Positions 30,037 to 52,502 of a DNA stretch of 64,000 nucleotides are shown here, piece by piece. Source of the DNA: Monosiga brevicollis MX1 (lineage: Eukaryota; Opisthokonta; Choanoflagellata; Craspedida; Salpingoecidae). A program made the translations under genes and the position numbers. Positions within the stretch are counted from its first letter, which is position 1; each line of letters begins with the position of its first letter. Location of the stretch: assembly GCF_000002865.3 (NCBI RefSeq), contig NW_001865070.1, positions 70,012 through 134,011 of the forward strand, in the 5' to 3' direction. The notes under the pieces are model-generated. The model did not search any database and was not told the origin of the DNA. It saw nothing but the letters and a program-made list of their open reading frames with translations.

Positions 30037-31979
30037 ATGATGATCACTGGCACTGGCACTGGCACTGGCACTGGCTCGGGCATGGCAAAGATGGCGGCGA
30101 TGGCGGCGCTCGTGCTCTTGGTGGCCGGGGCTGCCACAGCAATTCCCGTTCAGCAAGCTCATCTTGGGGAAAAGGTTGCGGGGCCGGGACCGGGGCTCTA
30201 TGGCATCAGTGCCAACGTAAGTGGCGATCTTGGTGTGATTCGGTGGGGCACATGCCCGAGCCGCTTTCGCGCGATCCCAGGGTCAGAGGTTGTTTGGCAC
30301 CGTCATGTGCGCAACGCTCCATCGGTCTGTGTGTGCGTGAGTGCTCACACGGAATCGTGGGGTATCGGCTCTTATCTTAGCTTGGCTTGATTAAGGTGAA
30401 TGTGGAGACGGGCAAAAGCACCCCAATCGGTGTCGATCTGCCCAATGAAGCCCAAGCCCAGGTCGGCTCGGTCGACTGTGTCTCTCCTCTTCTGAAGCGT
30501 CTCCCCGATCTGCACGTCTCCCCTCAGTCGGACGAGATTCCTCGTCCAACACCTTCACCCTGTGGCCTCACGTGCGCGGGCCTGCTGGCCTCCGTAGAAT
30601 CTCGCCGCCATGGACAGCATGCGTGGCATCTATTATTTTGTGGGCTTCAACCTGACCACCCAGGTATGTGCATCCCGGCCCTGCTTAGAATTCACTCGCG
30701 AGCTGGAGGCAAAGCAGCGTCTCGTCTCCCGCCCCACGAGACTGATCCCTAGGATTGCCCGTCTACAGGTGAATGCGCTCCTGGGCTTGAACTTGGATAC
30801 GGGCGCCATTGATGTTCGCGTTGAGCTCCCCTTTTCCACCTTTGGATTCATCGGCGTCGGTGTGTCACCTGAAGGCTGCGCCTCACCCCGGGCCTCAGAC
30901 CCTCAGTGGCCCCACAAACTGACCACCCGCCCTCCTTGCCCTTGATTCCTTGCCCAGGTGAAACGGTGGACGTTGATCCCTTCAGTGGCGATGTCTTTGT
31001 GTCCGGCCTCGACTCGAACCAAAAGCACAACCTGTACCGCGTGAACAGCCAGACCCATGAGCTCAAGTCAGACTTGCCACTCTTTTTTCTCGCATGACTA
31101 CTCATCCATCAGAGCCATGAGGTAGCCGCACACACCACATCTCTTACCCCGGACCGACATTTTCCTTTCCCTTTCCGTTGCGCCAGGAAACTGGCGAGCG
31201 TTGGCGACCTAAGCGTGCTCGGTGGTTGTCACGCCTATGACGCCAAAAACGAGATTGTGTGGATCCAATACGCCGTCAACAATTCGGGCGACGTGACCAC
31301 CCAGCTCTTTGGATTTGATGCCCACGATGGTACCATCCGCCACCAGGTATGGAGTCCTCGGCATTTTGCACGGTCGGCCCCGCGTGTGCTGACCCCAATG
31401 GCGACCCCCAACCCCTACCCCTCGACAGATCAAACCGGAAGGCAGCCTTTTGGTCAGCACCCTGTCGTACGATGTCCGCATGGGTATCATGTACGGCCTC
31501 GGCTTTGACACTGCTGCGGATGCCCGCACCATCGTCAGCCTAGACGGCGCCACTGGCGAGGTCAAGCGCCTCAGCACCATCGAGGTCCGTCCCTGAAATT
31601 CCGCCCTGTTTGTCTCACTTGCATCAGGTGCTTGCCCGGCTCGGCTCACGGGCACGGACGCCTTGGCATTTGCAACATCAGAACTACTTGATTGAAAACG
31701 GCGGGATCGCGACCATCGACTCGCGTACTGGCATTCTTTATAGTCAGCTCGAGGCTGGCAATGGTACCTCAACCGCACCTTTTCACCTTGTTGGCTATGA
31801 CATTTACAACAAAAAGGTGCGTACTCAACCGAGTGGAAAATCGCAGAGCCCCTGCCTCCTTTCCCATCCTGACAAGTCGTGCCCTCATGTCGTGCTCGCT
31901 CGTGCCACAGATCGTCTCCCACCCCGTGCTGGGCAGCGATCCCGGCAACTTGCCTTGGTCACTTGAGTACCGCTATTAA
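30037..31979 (+). CDS. Orphan secreted protein with beta-propeller-like repeats (9 exons)
   Basis: Exons: 30037-30216, 30396-30461, 30598-30663, 30769-30859, 30958-31066, 31187-31346, 31429-31584, 31682-31816, 31911-31979. They total 1032 nt and 343 aa, which supports this hand-built model. The N terminus begins with a Thr-Gly repeat encoded by an ACTGGC hexanucleotide run, then a hydrophobic signal peptide (MAAMAALVLLVAGAATAIPV). The rest repeats a pattern of strand, aromatic/hydrophobic residue and D-x-x-[TS]-G turn: VNVETGKST, GLNLDTGAIDV, VDVDPFSGDVFVSGLD, FGFDAHDGTIRHQ, VSLDGATGEVKRL and ATIDSRTGILYSQLE. This is typical of PQQ/WD-like propeller blades. No catalytic motif or named family is recognised. 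Extracellular or luminal location is inferred. Confidence 0.78.
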
Positions 31980-32359
31980 AAAGCATTCTTGCCCAGCAAC
32001 CCGCTGGCTCAGCCAACTCGACGGCTTGAGTGCTCTTGGCAGCGCTCTGCCCTTTCGGCCTCGGCTTCGTGGCGCGTCCTTTGCTGCGACTGCAGTGGCT
32101 GCGACCCTGAGAAAACTGCCGGGTTGTCGTTTATAGTTCCATGACCGGTAAACTCAATTTATCAAGGTGGCATGCCTTCAGGTGCCAGCATCGAGGGCTT
32201 TCGGGTCCGACGCCTCGGCAAAGCAATGAAGCAGAGTCCATACAAAGTACACAGGGCATGTCAACACAATCAAAAGAGGCAAGCTTCATGAACGACTGCT
32301 CGGCATGATCGTCACAAGCATTGTCTTGGGAAGAAAAATACTCAAAGCGCAGCAATAAC
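31980..32359. other. Convergent intergenic region, secreted protein / PBRM1
   Basis: 380 bp between two converging stop codons. No gene or repeat is recognised. Confidence 0.6.
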
Positions 32360-35300
32360 TCAGGAAGTTTCAAATCCGTGCGCGAGCTGCATGATGGCTT
32401 CCAAAAAGAGGCGCTTTTCCGCAGTCGCCGGAGCGCTAACCGCAGCAGCTGGCGGCGCCGATGTTTCTGTTTGCGCCACCTTGGCCAAGTGATCAAGATA
32501 CGCTTGCGAATACGACACACCGCGGTCGGGGTCCATGGTGTAACCGGTCGGCGTGTCGGCCTTGCCGGCTGCTCCAAGAACAGATATGTTACATGCGAGT
32601 CACACCCCAAATAAATGAGTACACGTGCCAGGAAGCGGGAAAGCATACAAGCTCGAGGAGAGACCTACGTAGCACCACACGCTCGTTCCCACGATCCGTC
32701 ACTTGATACATTCGTTTGTTGAGCTCCTAACGAAACATGACAAAGACATTTTTCAAAACATCATCAGTGAAGCTTGAGAAGGGTTCGCCACGTACACCGT
32801 GCGGTGCGCACAACAGCGCGCCTCTAGATTTCTCAAGGCACGGAACCGGCTTACCATGGTGGCCATCGAGTGCTCCTTCTTCTTGGCCGGCTCGCTGACC
32901 TGTATTGCGGGGATAAGGCAAGCAAAATCATAAGCCGAGCGAAAGGTACAGCCGTGCAAGAATGGCCTTGGGTCTATTGCCTGGCGCAACGCTCGCGAGC
33001 AAGAATCTTACAATCGTTCGCTTGTGTGCGCTGGCCAGCTCAGCAGCCTCAAAATTATCTTGAATTCGCTTGGCCTTGACGTAGACTTCGGGGTCATTCA
33101 TTGTCGGCTCAGGCTCAGGCTCGCGTCGATAGCGCCGTTTTCCATAGATGGGCGCTGCCGGTAACAGCTGCTCTTGCCGCTCCGTTGTTTCCTGAAGCAG
33201 AGGTGCGGTCAACGCTTCGTGAGTCGATAGCACAGGTGCAATCGCATGGAAACAAACCAACATGTGATGCAGCAATGTGTCGCACCTGGCGCGCCTGCTC
33301 GCCCCATTGGGTCTTTTCCTCCTCGGAAAGCTCGTCCCAAGCATCCTCTATCGCGCTACCAATGTCATCGGGCATCTCATCCTGCTTTAACAACTCGTGG
33401 CGGTAGTCTGTCCGAGCCCACAACCAATACATTGGACCGCGTGATACACAAGCAAACATGTGAGACAGCTGAAATTTCCAAATCCTCCTACAACCTCTCC
33501 GCAGCCCCACACGCATGATGACATACACCGCGCAAATGCCATAAAAGGGTTGAGGTAGGGCTTGCGGCGTTGAGGATCCTCGTCCTGGAAGCAAACACAC
33601 ACATCAGGTCAGGGCCCTCAAGAGCGTCGCGCGTGCATGCCTTGTGCCCTCTTGTGCCGATGCTGCAGTCATTTAACTGACCGTGCGGCCCGTGCTCAGG
33701 TCGGTCACCGGCTCTGGTTCGGGGCGCTGCGTGAACATTGCATGTGAGCAGGGAGCACGGATGCTACGCAGCAGCTACCATCCAGCCATTTTGAGACACG
33801 CAGCTCGCACCTCTGATGCCGATCGCTTCTCCGGAGACGAGTCTTGAGCCTTTGCTTCTGAAGCATTGACTGGCTTGGTGGGCTCAGGTGCGGCACGCTC
33901 CTGCTCGCGCTGCTGATGCACCAATGGCGAACGCTCCTGGTGATATCAACAAAGGTGAGGGTAAAAGGTGAGTCTGGCAATCAAGAGGCACACGTGGGAT
34001 TTTACAAATGGGAACTAGAGGCAGTAGGGTTGAGCATGACAACGACAATTTAGCTGGCAGCATACCGTGCGTCGAATCGTGAGGCGCGAAGGTAATTCGA
34101 TATACTCAAGCAATGGTGGCGCATCGATGCCCTGTGAACACCAACAACAGCACCACCCACGCAGGATATGGGAATCCATGAGCATAATACAAGCATACAG
34201 CCAAAGTAGGTAACCGACTGCCTTGCCCAAGCGTAAAGCTGTCACGCTGACCTTGATTTTGACAATGCTCTCGTCCTTGGGCAAGTAACTGCTATCGCAA
34301 ACGTGCACGTCGCTTGGACTGATGCTCAAGGGCCGGCGCCGCACGTAGTCCTGACCCAACCAGGAAAAAAAAATGAGTGTTCTTGATGTGAGGACAGGCC
34401 CGCTCGAACAGTAGACGTCTCTCTTTGAACCTCGCTCGCCCAGCTTGGCGAGTCCATACCGAGATGTAAAGCACGTAGGCATGTGTAATGATGGTTTGCA
34501 CGGGCTGCTCGGCTTCCAAATCGCAGTGAAGAACTTCATTGGGATAAAACAGACGAGATGTCTGATGCATCGTCTCACCCGGGTACAAAAATCGTTGGCC
34601 TGTGAACCACAACCAATAATGCATTGTCAGTACAACGAGTCAATGCGGTTTGGAGGCGCAACTTTTTTGGAAAAAAAAAAAAAAAAAAAAAAAACACTCC
34701 TCCCCCACAAGGCTTGAGGCATCGTACCAACAAAAAAGGCGTTACCGTCATCCTTCTCGTAAATAAAGTCGATCCGCGCCAGGTGCGGCTGGTCGTCCTC
34801 GGACTTGAAATAGACGTAGTCTCCCGGACAAAGAGGGCGGTTGTCCATGTAGTAAACGGAAAAAAACTTGTAGCCCTTGAGCTTGGCGGGTGGCTGCACA
34901 TCGGTTGCGACCTTGTTGCGCGCATCGCTGAGCATGGGCATGCCGGACAGCATATCTGCAGTGGCATACACCGATTTGACGCGTGGGATGGCATGGGCCA
35001 GAAGCGTTTGCGCTCGGCGCTTGGTGGCCAGCTAGGGTGATAGAGGAAACAATGATGACAAAGTAAGAGAATTGCAGCAGAGGAGAGAATGCGAGAAAAG
35101 GAAAATGGAGAAAAAAAAAAACGAAACAACACTCGCACTCTGAAAGATCAGAGACGCACTTCATGCTTTGGTGCTTGCCACTGCTTGACTGGTTTAATTT
35201 GTCGAGTCTTGGCATTGTAGCGCGACTCGCACACAAAGACATCTTTCTCTGGAATGTCCGCAGGCTCAAAGCGCAAGTAATCCCGAATCTGAGCCCAAAT

Positions 35301-36508
35301 GGTCACCAAGCAATTTGAGAAGAGGGCTGGCGCAAAAAGGCGAGGAGAACAAAGTGGGCAAGGCTGCTTGGCGAGTACGACCACAAGCCATAACGTACAA
35401 ACATGACGGCACAGGGGCGCAGAATATCCGAGGCGGCGTGAACGTAGGTTTCCTTGACGGCCATGACCTCGTTTGCATAAAAGGTCTTTGTGGGCACATG
35501 ATACGTCTCTTCTGGACGCCAAAAGTAGCTGACTCTGAGCTCGGTGGGACACGATGAAGCAACCTCAGGTGAACGGAGGCGCGAAATGCCGTGCCACCCC
35601 ACATGCAACCCATCCATTGTACCCTGCCCCTCCACAATGTATGGCGCAAGCGCGTGTGCGTACTCGAGATAGGTGCCCATTTTGGGAACATCGAAAATGC
35701 TCTCCACTTGAGCCACCTTGGGTTTCTTGGGATTGCTGTCATTGGCCAGCAACACATAAGAGCCCACGGGAACGGTACAGGCAGGCCCATTCGAGTCGGC
35801 TGCAAAACATTGTATCCAAGGATAAAGCATACGAAATGAGGCGCAGGCTGAGATTGTGAGCCTGAGTTGCAAAAGACAATCGAACCGAGCAATGCCAATG
35901 CTCACCGGGTTTTTGGTAACTAGCCAGCTCGTTACGCCGCGCGGGATCAATCTCCGCCACCTTGATCGCAGTAACTGCGGCCTTGATCTGGAAAAAAGCG
36001 GGTACAACCGAAATTCACATTGAAAAGAATGGGAGAGACCGCAGATGGGACTGAGCAGGGTGCCAAGTTGAGTTGGAGCTTCCACACACTTTTTGTTGTT
36101 GCGCAGCTAGTTCGAGCTGAAACTGTTCCTTGGTATAGCGCAATGCACTTGACTCTACGTTTTGCTGAGCACACAACTAAGCAAAGCCATGTGGTAAGTG
36201 GGTGCTTGGTGGCAATCAGTTCCACGGCCATTCGGTAGCATTTGGCGCCGGGTACACCACAGCCCGCTACCTGATGGAGCTTGCGCACAAAGTGCTGTTG
36301 CAGAGCAATCGAGTCTTGGTGGATCTGCACACGGAAGATCTTTGAATGAGCTCAAGATTGGGCCGAACCATGGCTCACATCGGACTGGAGCAGACAAATT
36401 TACCGAAGACGATGGTTCGTTGTAGAACCGAGCGTTGTAAAACATCTCCTTGACTTCATCAACAAACTATTTATGCGATGTCATTACAAGCAAGAGTGAA
36501 AGACTCGT

Positions 36509-36565
<57 letters not shown>

Positions 36566-37539
36566 CGGGCGGGAGGGCGTCAATAGAGCAGCGGTGATTA
36601 CTCTCTGCACGATCCAACCTCTTCAAGATTATGGTAAGTTTCTTTGAAAATGTTCTCGTGGATCGTGGCCAAGGTGATGGGCTTGGAGATGGCCACATAA
36701 TAATCCGGAAACTCATCCGGGTCAGGCAGGCTGATAAACTCCTCGCAAAGCGCACGCTTGCCCTGGCGCATAGCCCGCATTGCACTCAAAAGCGCCTAGA
36801 CATTAAAGGTTGAAAGACAGGCCGTGAACATGAAAGTCCGCTTTGAAAGACAAGCACGATGCGCAATCCCAACGTACCAGCGCCAGTGAGCTGAGGGGGG
36901 AGATGGTTTTGAGACCAGGACAGGCACACACGGCCTACAGCAATTCCCCGATGACAACCACACCAAGGACAGGTGTAAGTGGACGGAGTGCACGGCAATG
37001 ATACAACAGTGTGCATGGGCACACTCCCACCCCATCATCCAACTTTTGATCATTGGAGTGGCCTGAGTGGGGCTTTTTTCTTTTATCTTTTTCTTTTTTT
37101 TTCCAATAAGCCCTTTGTCTCCAGGGCGTGCAGTTTGAATGGCTTACCTGGGCAGGCAGGAAGCGTCGAGCTTGGGTCTGAAAGATTTGCAAGAGGCTTT
37201 GTGCAAACTTGCAAAGCACGCTTGCCTCGTGGTTGTAGACCATGGCATTGTGAAAGACCAGGACCGTGTCGGCAACAAAGGCTTCGGCACTCTAGAGCCG
37301 CCAAAGAATTGAAAAGATTCAAGGGCACCGCAGAAAACGCAAGTCAAAGTGTGTCAGTTGAGGTCTGAAAAGAAGGATGCTCATTCAAAACAGGTCGACG
37401 CACCGTGTAGCGGTCGGCTTTGACATTTTGATAGACAGTCTTCAAATCCTTGGGTGAGCTGATGGTCAAGTAGTAATCTTTCAACTCCTGTGTATTTCGT
37501 CCAAACCGCCCGGTGAGTGCTGTCACGGTGCCGCTTCTC

Positions 37540-37579
<40 letters not shown>

Positions 37580-40500
37580 AGCTCAAGCCCAAGAAAGCCA
37601 CAACGTTGATGAACGTGAAGCCACCCACCTCACGAGTCGGCAATTCCCAAAACGGCTCGGCGATGGCATCATCAGCCTCGTTGGTGTATTGACGCAAGTT
37701 ATCCAGCAATCCCTACATCCGGGCAACGGTTTTGTTTTGTTTTCGTTTTTGTTTTTTTCGTTATTTTTTGGTTTGCACAAAGTAACAAAGTAAGTGCTTG
37801 ATAGTCTGGGGCCCAATGATAACAACATGTGCTTGACGCCCGTACCAGCCATAGGTCACGGCCAACGAGACGACGGAGTTCCATCGGCTTTTTCGCTCGG
37901 TATACGGCTGAAGATCAAAGAGTGAGCCAACAACATGAATACAGGCGTCCTGCTCAAGAGAGAATAGAAATCAAATCAAAACGTTCAGGCACATACAAGG
38001 GTCCCGGTGGTACCAATCAACGTCATCCTCCTCATCGACAGGTGTCGCATCCTCAGCCGTCACGGGAGCATCCTCGGGGTCAAAGGCCGCCACGGCGGCA
38101 GAAGCCGCGTGCGCAGGCGTAGCTAACCATCACACGCAAGCACTCAGTCAGCTCGCTTCAAGTCAAGGTCCATGCGAAGCCGCGGTATTCTACTCACTAT
38201 TGGCTTCAATGTAGTCTTCTCCCTGCCCCTTGAGAAGCGCCTGCGCCTCGCTGGCCTTGACAATGTAGGTCACTCGAGCAGGTAAAGTACGCTTCAACTC
38301 GTCGGCTGCATAGCCTCGCTCCTACGAACGAAAGCAAAGTATTAGTGAGGGTGTTTGCGCCGACAGTCAGCGATGTCCATATCCACAACCTGGTAGCCAG
38401 TTGAGACCCACGGCCTGGCCAAGCCGAGCACTCACTTTTTGAGACAGGGGTCGGCGCCACAGGCCAGTATATCGCTCAAACAGCTTGGTTGCTGACCCAA
38501 CATTGCCCAGTGCATTGGCCACATCACTAACAGTTAACCAAGATGAGATACAGACCATGCACCGCATGCAAAAATTGATGCCAGGGCCAAGACGATGCCT
38601 ACCTAGCTAGCATGTAGCGTGTGCGATCTTGCAAAAGTCGGAAAGCGGTGGGTTCTGAACGCAAGCACGATCAATACATTCCACCCCAAGCAATAGTGAG
38701 TTAAGCCCCCGGCAGCTGCGAGCGTTTCACGAGTCAGATCAATGTAGCTTGGCGCCATACCTGCAGAAGCCGAGGACTTTGCTTCGGCATTGGTCGTAGC
38801 TCCAGGCCTCCTATATTCCAGCAAGGCGATGTCCGGTGTGAGTTTGGTCGGGATGGTGGCGGTCCGACCATTCGCGGTCAGCCAACGGTGGACAGCTCCA
38901 GTAGACGTACTGCAAATTGGTGAGTCTGATCTTAATGGGAGGCCCTTGCGAAGCCTGGCCGCTGGCAGCAGGCGAGGCCGCGGCTAAAGAAGTCTGGGCC
39001 CGCTCCTGCTTGAGGCGAGCAACTGTTTCGTGGGCCAATGCCTTGAGAAAAAAAAAACATGTGAATGTGAATGTGAGGAGAGAAGGCATGCGTCTAAAGT
39101 TGAGCACCAGCGAGGGGGCAGGGAGGGTGAGGGGATGAGTAGGGCCAAGAGGTGCACCTGGTACAGCTCCGAATCGGCCTGATTGAAGGTAGTGGCGTTG
39201 TCAAACATGAGGTCAAGGTCGGCCAGTGCCGCGTCAAGGTTTGCATATTTCGCCTTTTGCAGATGGTCCTCGATTTGTTCAAGGGAGATGGGCTTTTGAA
39301 TGACTTGGTAGTAGATCGCCCACTGCTTGCGATCGGGTAGCTCCAAGAACGGCTGTCGACCCATGGACCATCACATCCCGTGTCAGTGGGGGCGTATCAT
39401 GAGCATTTTTACCCACTGTGCAATTCAAACTCACCTCGGCAAGATCGTAACCATCCTCCTCATTGCGGGCCGAGCGGATAGCGTTGAGCAGTCGTCGAAT
39501 CTGTGCAACAAACAAAGGAAGCAACGTTTTCAATGAGGTGTGTCTCTGCATCAAGGCGTCGGAGCCAGTGCAGAACCAAAGTAGCGAGCTGAGGGCGCAG
39601 GAGCCATGGCTCACCTCTTTGTACTCTGTTGAGCTTTGGTCGACTGATTTGCTTGGGTTGAGTTTGAGCTTGATTTTGAGCCCGGAGGCCGGTCGCGGCT
39701 CCATGTACTCGTTCACCGTCAGCTATCGTTTGCAGGGACATCAGGCTTGGTGGTTTGTGCAGGAACAAGGGGGGATGCATGGTGTATTCACCTTGATGGT
39801 GGGCTGGCCCGGGACTTTGAGTTTAACCTTGCGTGGCGCTTTGGCATCAGGCGGGGGCGTTTCTGCTGCGGCGCCTCGGGTACGACGACTGGAGCTGCGA
39901 CGGGGTTCGGGGGCTGGGGCCGGTGTAGTAGGAGCGGTTTTGGCAGGCGTAGCTTGCTCCTGTTATCGGGATAATATTGGAAGGGGGTGAGTTGCCATCG
40001 GGCAAACCAAGGCGCGGTGACGACGGGAGGATGGGACGTGCCTTTTTCTTCTTCTTGGATGCCATCTTCGCCTCGTCAGCGGCCTCTTCGTCGAGGAAAC
40101 GCGTCAGCATGTTTTCGGCTGTTTCCAAAAGGGCCAAGGCGTCGTCAAAAACAATGGTACCGGGAGAATTGTACGTGAAGGCGTTGTCAAACATCGTCCG
40201 GATATCGCGCATCAAGTCCTCGAGGAAATACTCGGGTTCTCGGACGCGCTGGTGCGGTTAAAGGGAAAAGAAATGTAGCAAGTGAGTCGAGCATCAAGAG
40301 GAGAGGTTGGCAGGACATGAGCCGCCCCAGCAACGCAACATCAGAACAAATGCATGGAGCAGGGCACACCTGTTTGAGGTCGTTAATGCAGATGGGTGTC
40401 GCAATGATTTCATAGTAATCTGGGTACATGTCTCGCGGGGGCAGATCGATAAAAAGCTCGCAGTGTCGCTCGCGGGTATGTTTGTTGCGTACGCGGAGGC

Positions 40501-41706
40501 TAGGCAAGTGAGGTGTGATCCGTACGGGAATGATGAGTGTGGTACGTGGTGGCGGGTGGGTCGCACAAAGGCAGAAGCGTACAGAGCATCAATGATCTTG
40601 CCGCGACGGCGGTCATTCTTCACGGCTGACGGTGTTTGGGCTCCCTCGCGACGAGCCTTGAGGAGCTCAATCGAGCGGAGTGCAGCCGCCTGCTCTTCAG
40701 TGAGGAGAGCCGATTCGGCTTCGGTCGTGGCCGCGTCGCGCGCCTTTTGCGAGCCACACTTGTCCTGGGCGCTGTCGGCGAGCAGGGTTTCAAAGCGTTG
40801 GAGGGTTGTCTCTTGGATTTTGAGCGCGCACTTGTAAGCCTGCACGCCATGTTCAGGGAAGCATGAGTGTGTAGTCAATTACTATCCAAAGCAAGCTCGG
40901 AGAGCTGAGATGAGATCGTACGTGCGAGGCAGGGCGGTGGTAGGCCAAGGCATTCTCGGTAAGGAGCAGCATGTCGTCAAAAAAGCTGCGCATGAGCTTG
41001 TAGCGGCCCCCGTTCAACTTGGCGCGGATGCTTTTGAAATCGATGGGCTTTTCGATTTCCTGATAGTATGCTGGCTCGTCATTCTCAGACGGCAGCTCCT
41101 TGAAGGGCTAAGACAGGGGAAGGAGCGCGAGCGCGAGATCGCGAGAAGGCATTTGTGATAAGTTTTTTGCCTCGTGCGCTCGAGGCCCATGCCTTTTGAA
41201 TGCCTTTTTCCCTGCAAAAGAAAGAGGAGGGGTGGATCTTCCGTTGCGCGCACAGTTTGACGGGCAGAGGCCAGCGATACCTGGGTGATGGGCTTGTTAT
41301 GAATTGACATGGCCTCCAAATCGTCCAGGAGTTGGGCGATGACGGCTTGGCGAAAGCAGATATGACGATGTGAGCTCTATCGATGGCAAAGCCGAGGCCC
41401 GGGCACACACGAAGCCGCGCGATTCGACCTACCTTTGCGCATGCGTAGGCGGCTGATGGCATCCATGTCAATACGAACGGCCACGCGCTTGGGACTTGGC
41501 GCAGCATCTGTGGTGGTATGAACGCGGTGACACGTGTGAGCGTGCGCCAAGGGAAGGGTGCCAAAGGCCGGCGCAGCTTGGCTCGAGCCCTTGCGAGAAT
41601 GGTTTCAAGTGTCAGGTACGAGCGCTCAACAAATGCATTTGAAAAACTGACCTGTCGCTGCCGCCGCGGCCGCGGTGGCTGCCGCACGGGAGCGGCGTTT
41701 GGACAT
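32360..41706 (-). CDS. PBRM1: Polybromo, chromatin-remodelling subunit (39 exons)
   Basis: Subunit that targets PBAF-type SWI/SNF remodellers to acetylated chromatin. Thirty-nine exons from 41706-41652 to 32568-32360 total 4800 nt and 1599 aa (human about 1689). Domains by residue: bromodomain 1 (about 40-127, FKELPSENDEPAYYQEIEKP), 2 (213-325, FIDLPPRDMYPDYYEII), 3 (417-530, FLELPDRKQWAIYYQVIQKP), 4 (720-820, FWELPTREELKDYYLTIS) and 5 (820-918, FISLPDPDEFPDYYVAISKP). BAH 1 follows (930-1122, FWRPEETYHVPTKTFYANEV), then BAH 2 (1150-1297, TSRLFYPNEVLHCDLE), an HMG box (1376-1436, NPFMAFARYYRHELLKQ) and a coiled C terminus. Human polybromo has six bromodomains; only five are evident here. The intron after exon 7 (40041-39960) is probably GC-AG. 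Long introns are absent; most are 70-120 bp. Confidence 0.94.
36507..36563. repeat. (GT)n microsatellite in a PBRM1 intron
   Basis: About 57 bp of GT on the plus strand, in the intron between the exons ending at 36619 and beginning at 36466 of the minus-strand PBRM1 gene. Confidence 0.92.
37543..37578. repeat. A36 homopolymer in a PBRM1 intron
   Basis: Thirty-six A on the plus strand, so poly(T) in the transcript, in the intron between exons 37712-37629 and 37487-37404. A similar A-tract of about 22 lies in another PBRM1 intron near 34672-34693. Both may act as polypyrimidine tracts. Confidence 0.92.
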
Positions 41707-43173
41707 GGGAGCAGGTCTGCGCACAGGTCAAGGATGGCGGCCTGAACGGCCCCTACGTTTAGCTCGCGAGCCTGAAGTAGTGTGGCTACAAAGCACCACA
41801 AGTTGGGTATCGTTAAATAGCTCACGGAGCTGTCTGTTTACGAAAGTTGCTGGATGGGCGCTGCAGCTCCTGTGAGTGCCGCGACAGGCGCAATGATCTC
41901 GACCCGCTGCCGTTGGCGGGTTGGGACTGTGTCTTTCTTTTGTTCCCTCAACTTCTGACCGTTTCGAGGGTCAAACTGTCCCAAACGCCTACACACTGAC
42001 CCCCCAATAATCTTCTTTTAAGAAGAGGAAAGTATAATACATCCGCGTGTCCATCGATGATCAGCCGACTTTTAGTTTCAAGGTGCAAGGTGACCTGGCT
42101 CCTGGGATGGTCTCAGGCCCTCGCCTCCAATAGCCCGGCTCCTCTGACCTGCTGCTCTCTCGGCCACGCACGTCGCTGAATCGCGCTCTTTCAACCCTCG
42201 CCGAAGGAAGGAGGAGAGCACACTCAGAGCGCCAAGAGACTGAAAGACTGGAGGTATATGGAGACTGGGAGACTGGGAGACTAGGAAGGGAGATTTCCTC
42301 TGTTTTCCGGCTCTGAAGTTTTTTGCTTTGGATATAATGCAGATAGATTTGAGGAAGTTGTTGTGATTGCTCTAAAGACTTGGTCCCCCTGTATAAAGGG
42401 GATTAAAGATGTTGCAGATCTTTTTGCTGTTATTGTTGTTATTGTTTTGGCGCGTTTTTGCATGATTTAGACGACAACGACGAGGTAGGAGGAGGAGCCA
42501 GTGCGCGCGCGGTCTCTGCTGTCGTTTGGGATGATGCGCGCTCAGCTCATTTTGCGCCCTTCGCTGGCACCTTAGCACGCTCGACTCTATGCCCTGAAGA
42601 AAGGCTGTACTGCTGGGTGCACGCAACGGTTCACCGCTCGCGGGGCAGCAGATCGGGGCGTTTTATGCGCTTGCGCACGCTGCCCTTTGAAAGCTACAAA
42701 GTCTCTCGGGTGGAGTCGACGGTGGCAGAACGCCCGCGACTTCCCTGGGCTGCGCAAGCCCCGAGGCATCAAGCGGTAAGACCTTCCTCTGATACTGGGC
42801 AGTATGAACCATGCCTCCCCTCCGAAATGGTTGCCTCTGCTCTCGGAAATCGGGGGGGTCTGCCACTTTTATCAGTACATCGATGTTGTTGTTGTTGTTG
42901 TTGTTGGGTGTGGCCAGCAAGCACCACAACCCAGACACATAATCTTCCCAACAGCAACCCCGTAGCTGTTCTCATCAGTGCACCCACATTTGACAACAAG
43001 GGTCGACCTCTGCTCGCTCTCCGCATACGAGTTGTCCTCGGCTCACCAAAACGTTTGCTTCTGATCCTGCTCCACGCCGCGTCTCAGGCCTTGGAGTCGT
43101 TCTCGCCTGCGGTTTCACCACTGCTTGGCTGGAACAGGCACCACGACCACCGCCCTTTGTCGCGAACAGCATC
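41707..43173. promoter_or_regulatory. Divergent intergenic region PBRM1 / formin
   Basis: 1467 bp between two start codons, probably both promoters and 5' UTRs. It contains GACTGG/GAGACT repeats near 42236-42285, GTT runs near 42428-42446 and a (TTG)n run at about 42886-42906. The open frame from 42458 shows no conserved protein. Confidence 0.5.
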
Positions 43174-52232
<9,059 letters not shown>

Positions 52233-52502
52233 GATGCTTGATGGCTGCTCTTTTCTGCTTCTCTTTTCATACTTTCTTGTGTTTAGGTCAAATCAAAAAC
52301 TCCAAAGGCTGTTGGACATTTCTGATCTACCAAATCCACCCGATAAGGATCCCGTGTCAGATGATCGCTACAGCCTGAGGGCCCTTTCTCTGCTAATTGA
52401 GATGACAGTGAGACGATGCAACAGAGTGGGCTCGTCTTGAACATGATATATTTTATGCACTCAATTGGAGCTGCTTCTATAAATCGAGGTGCACGCAAAG
52501 AG

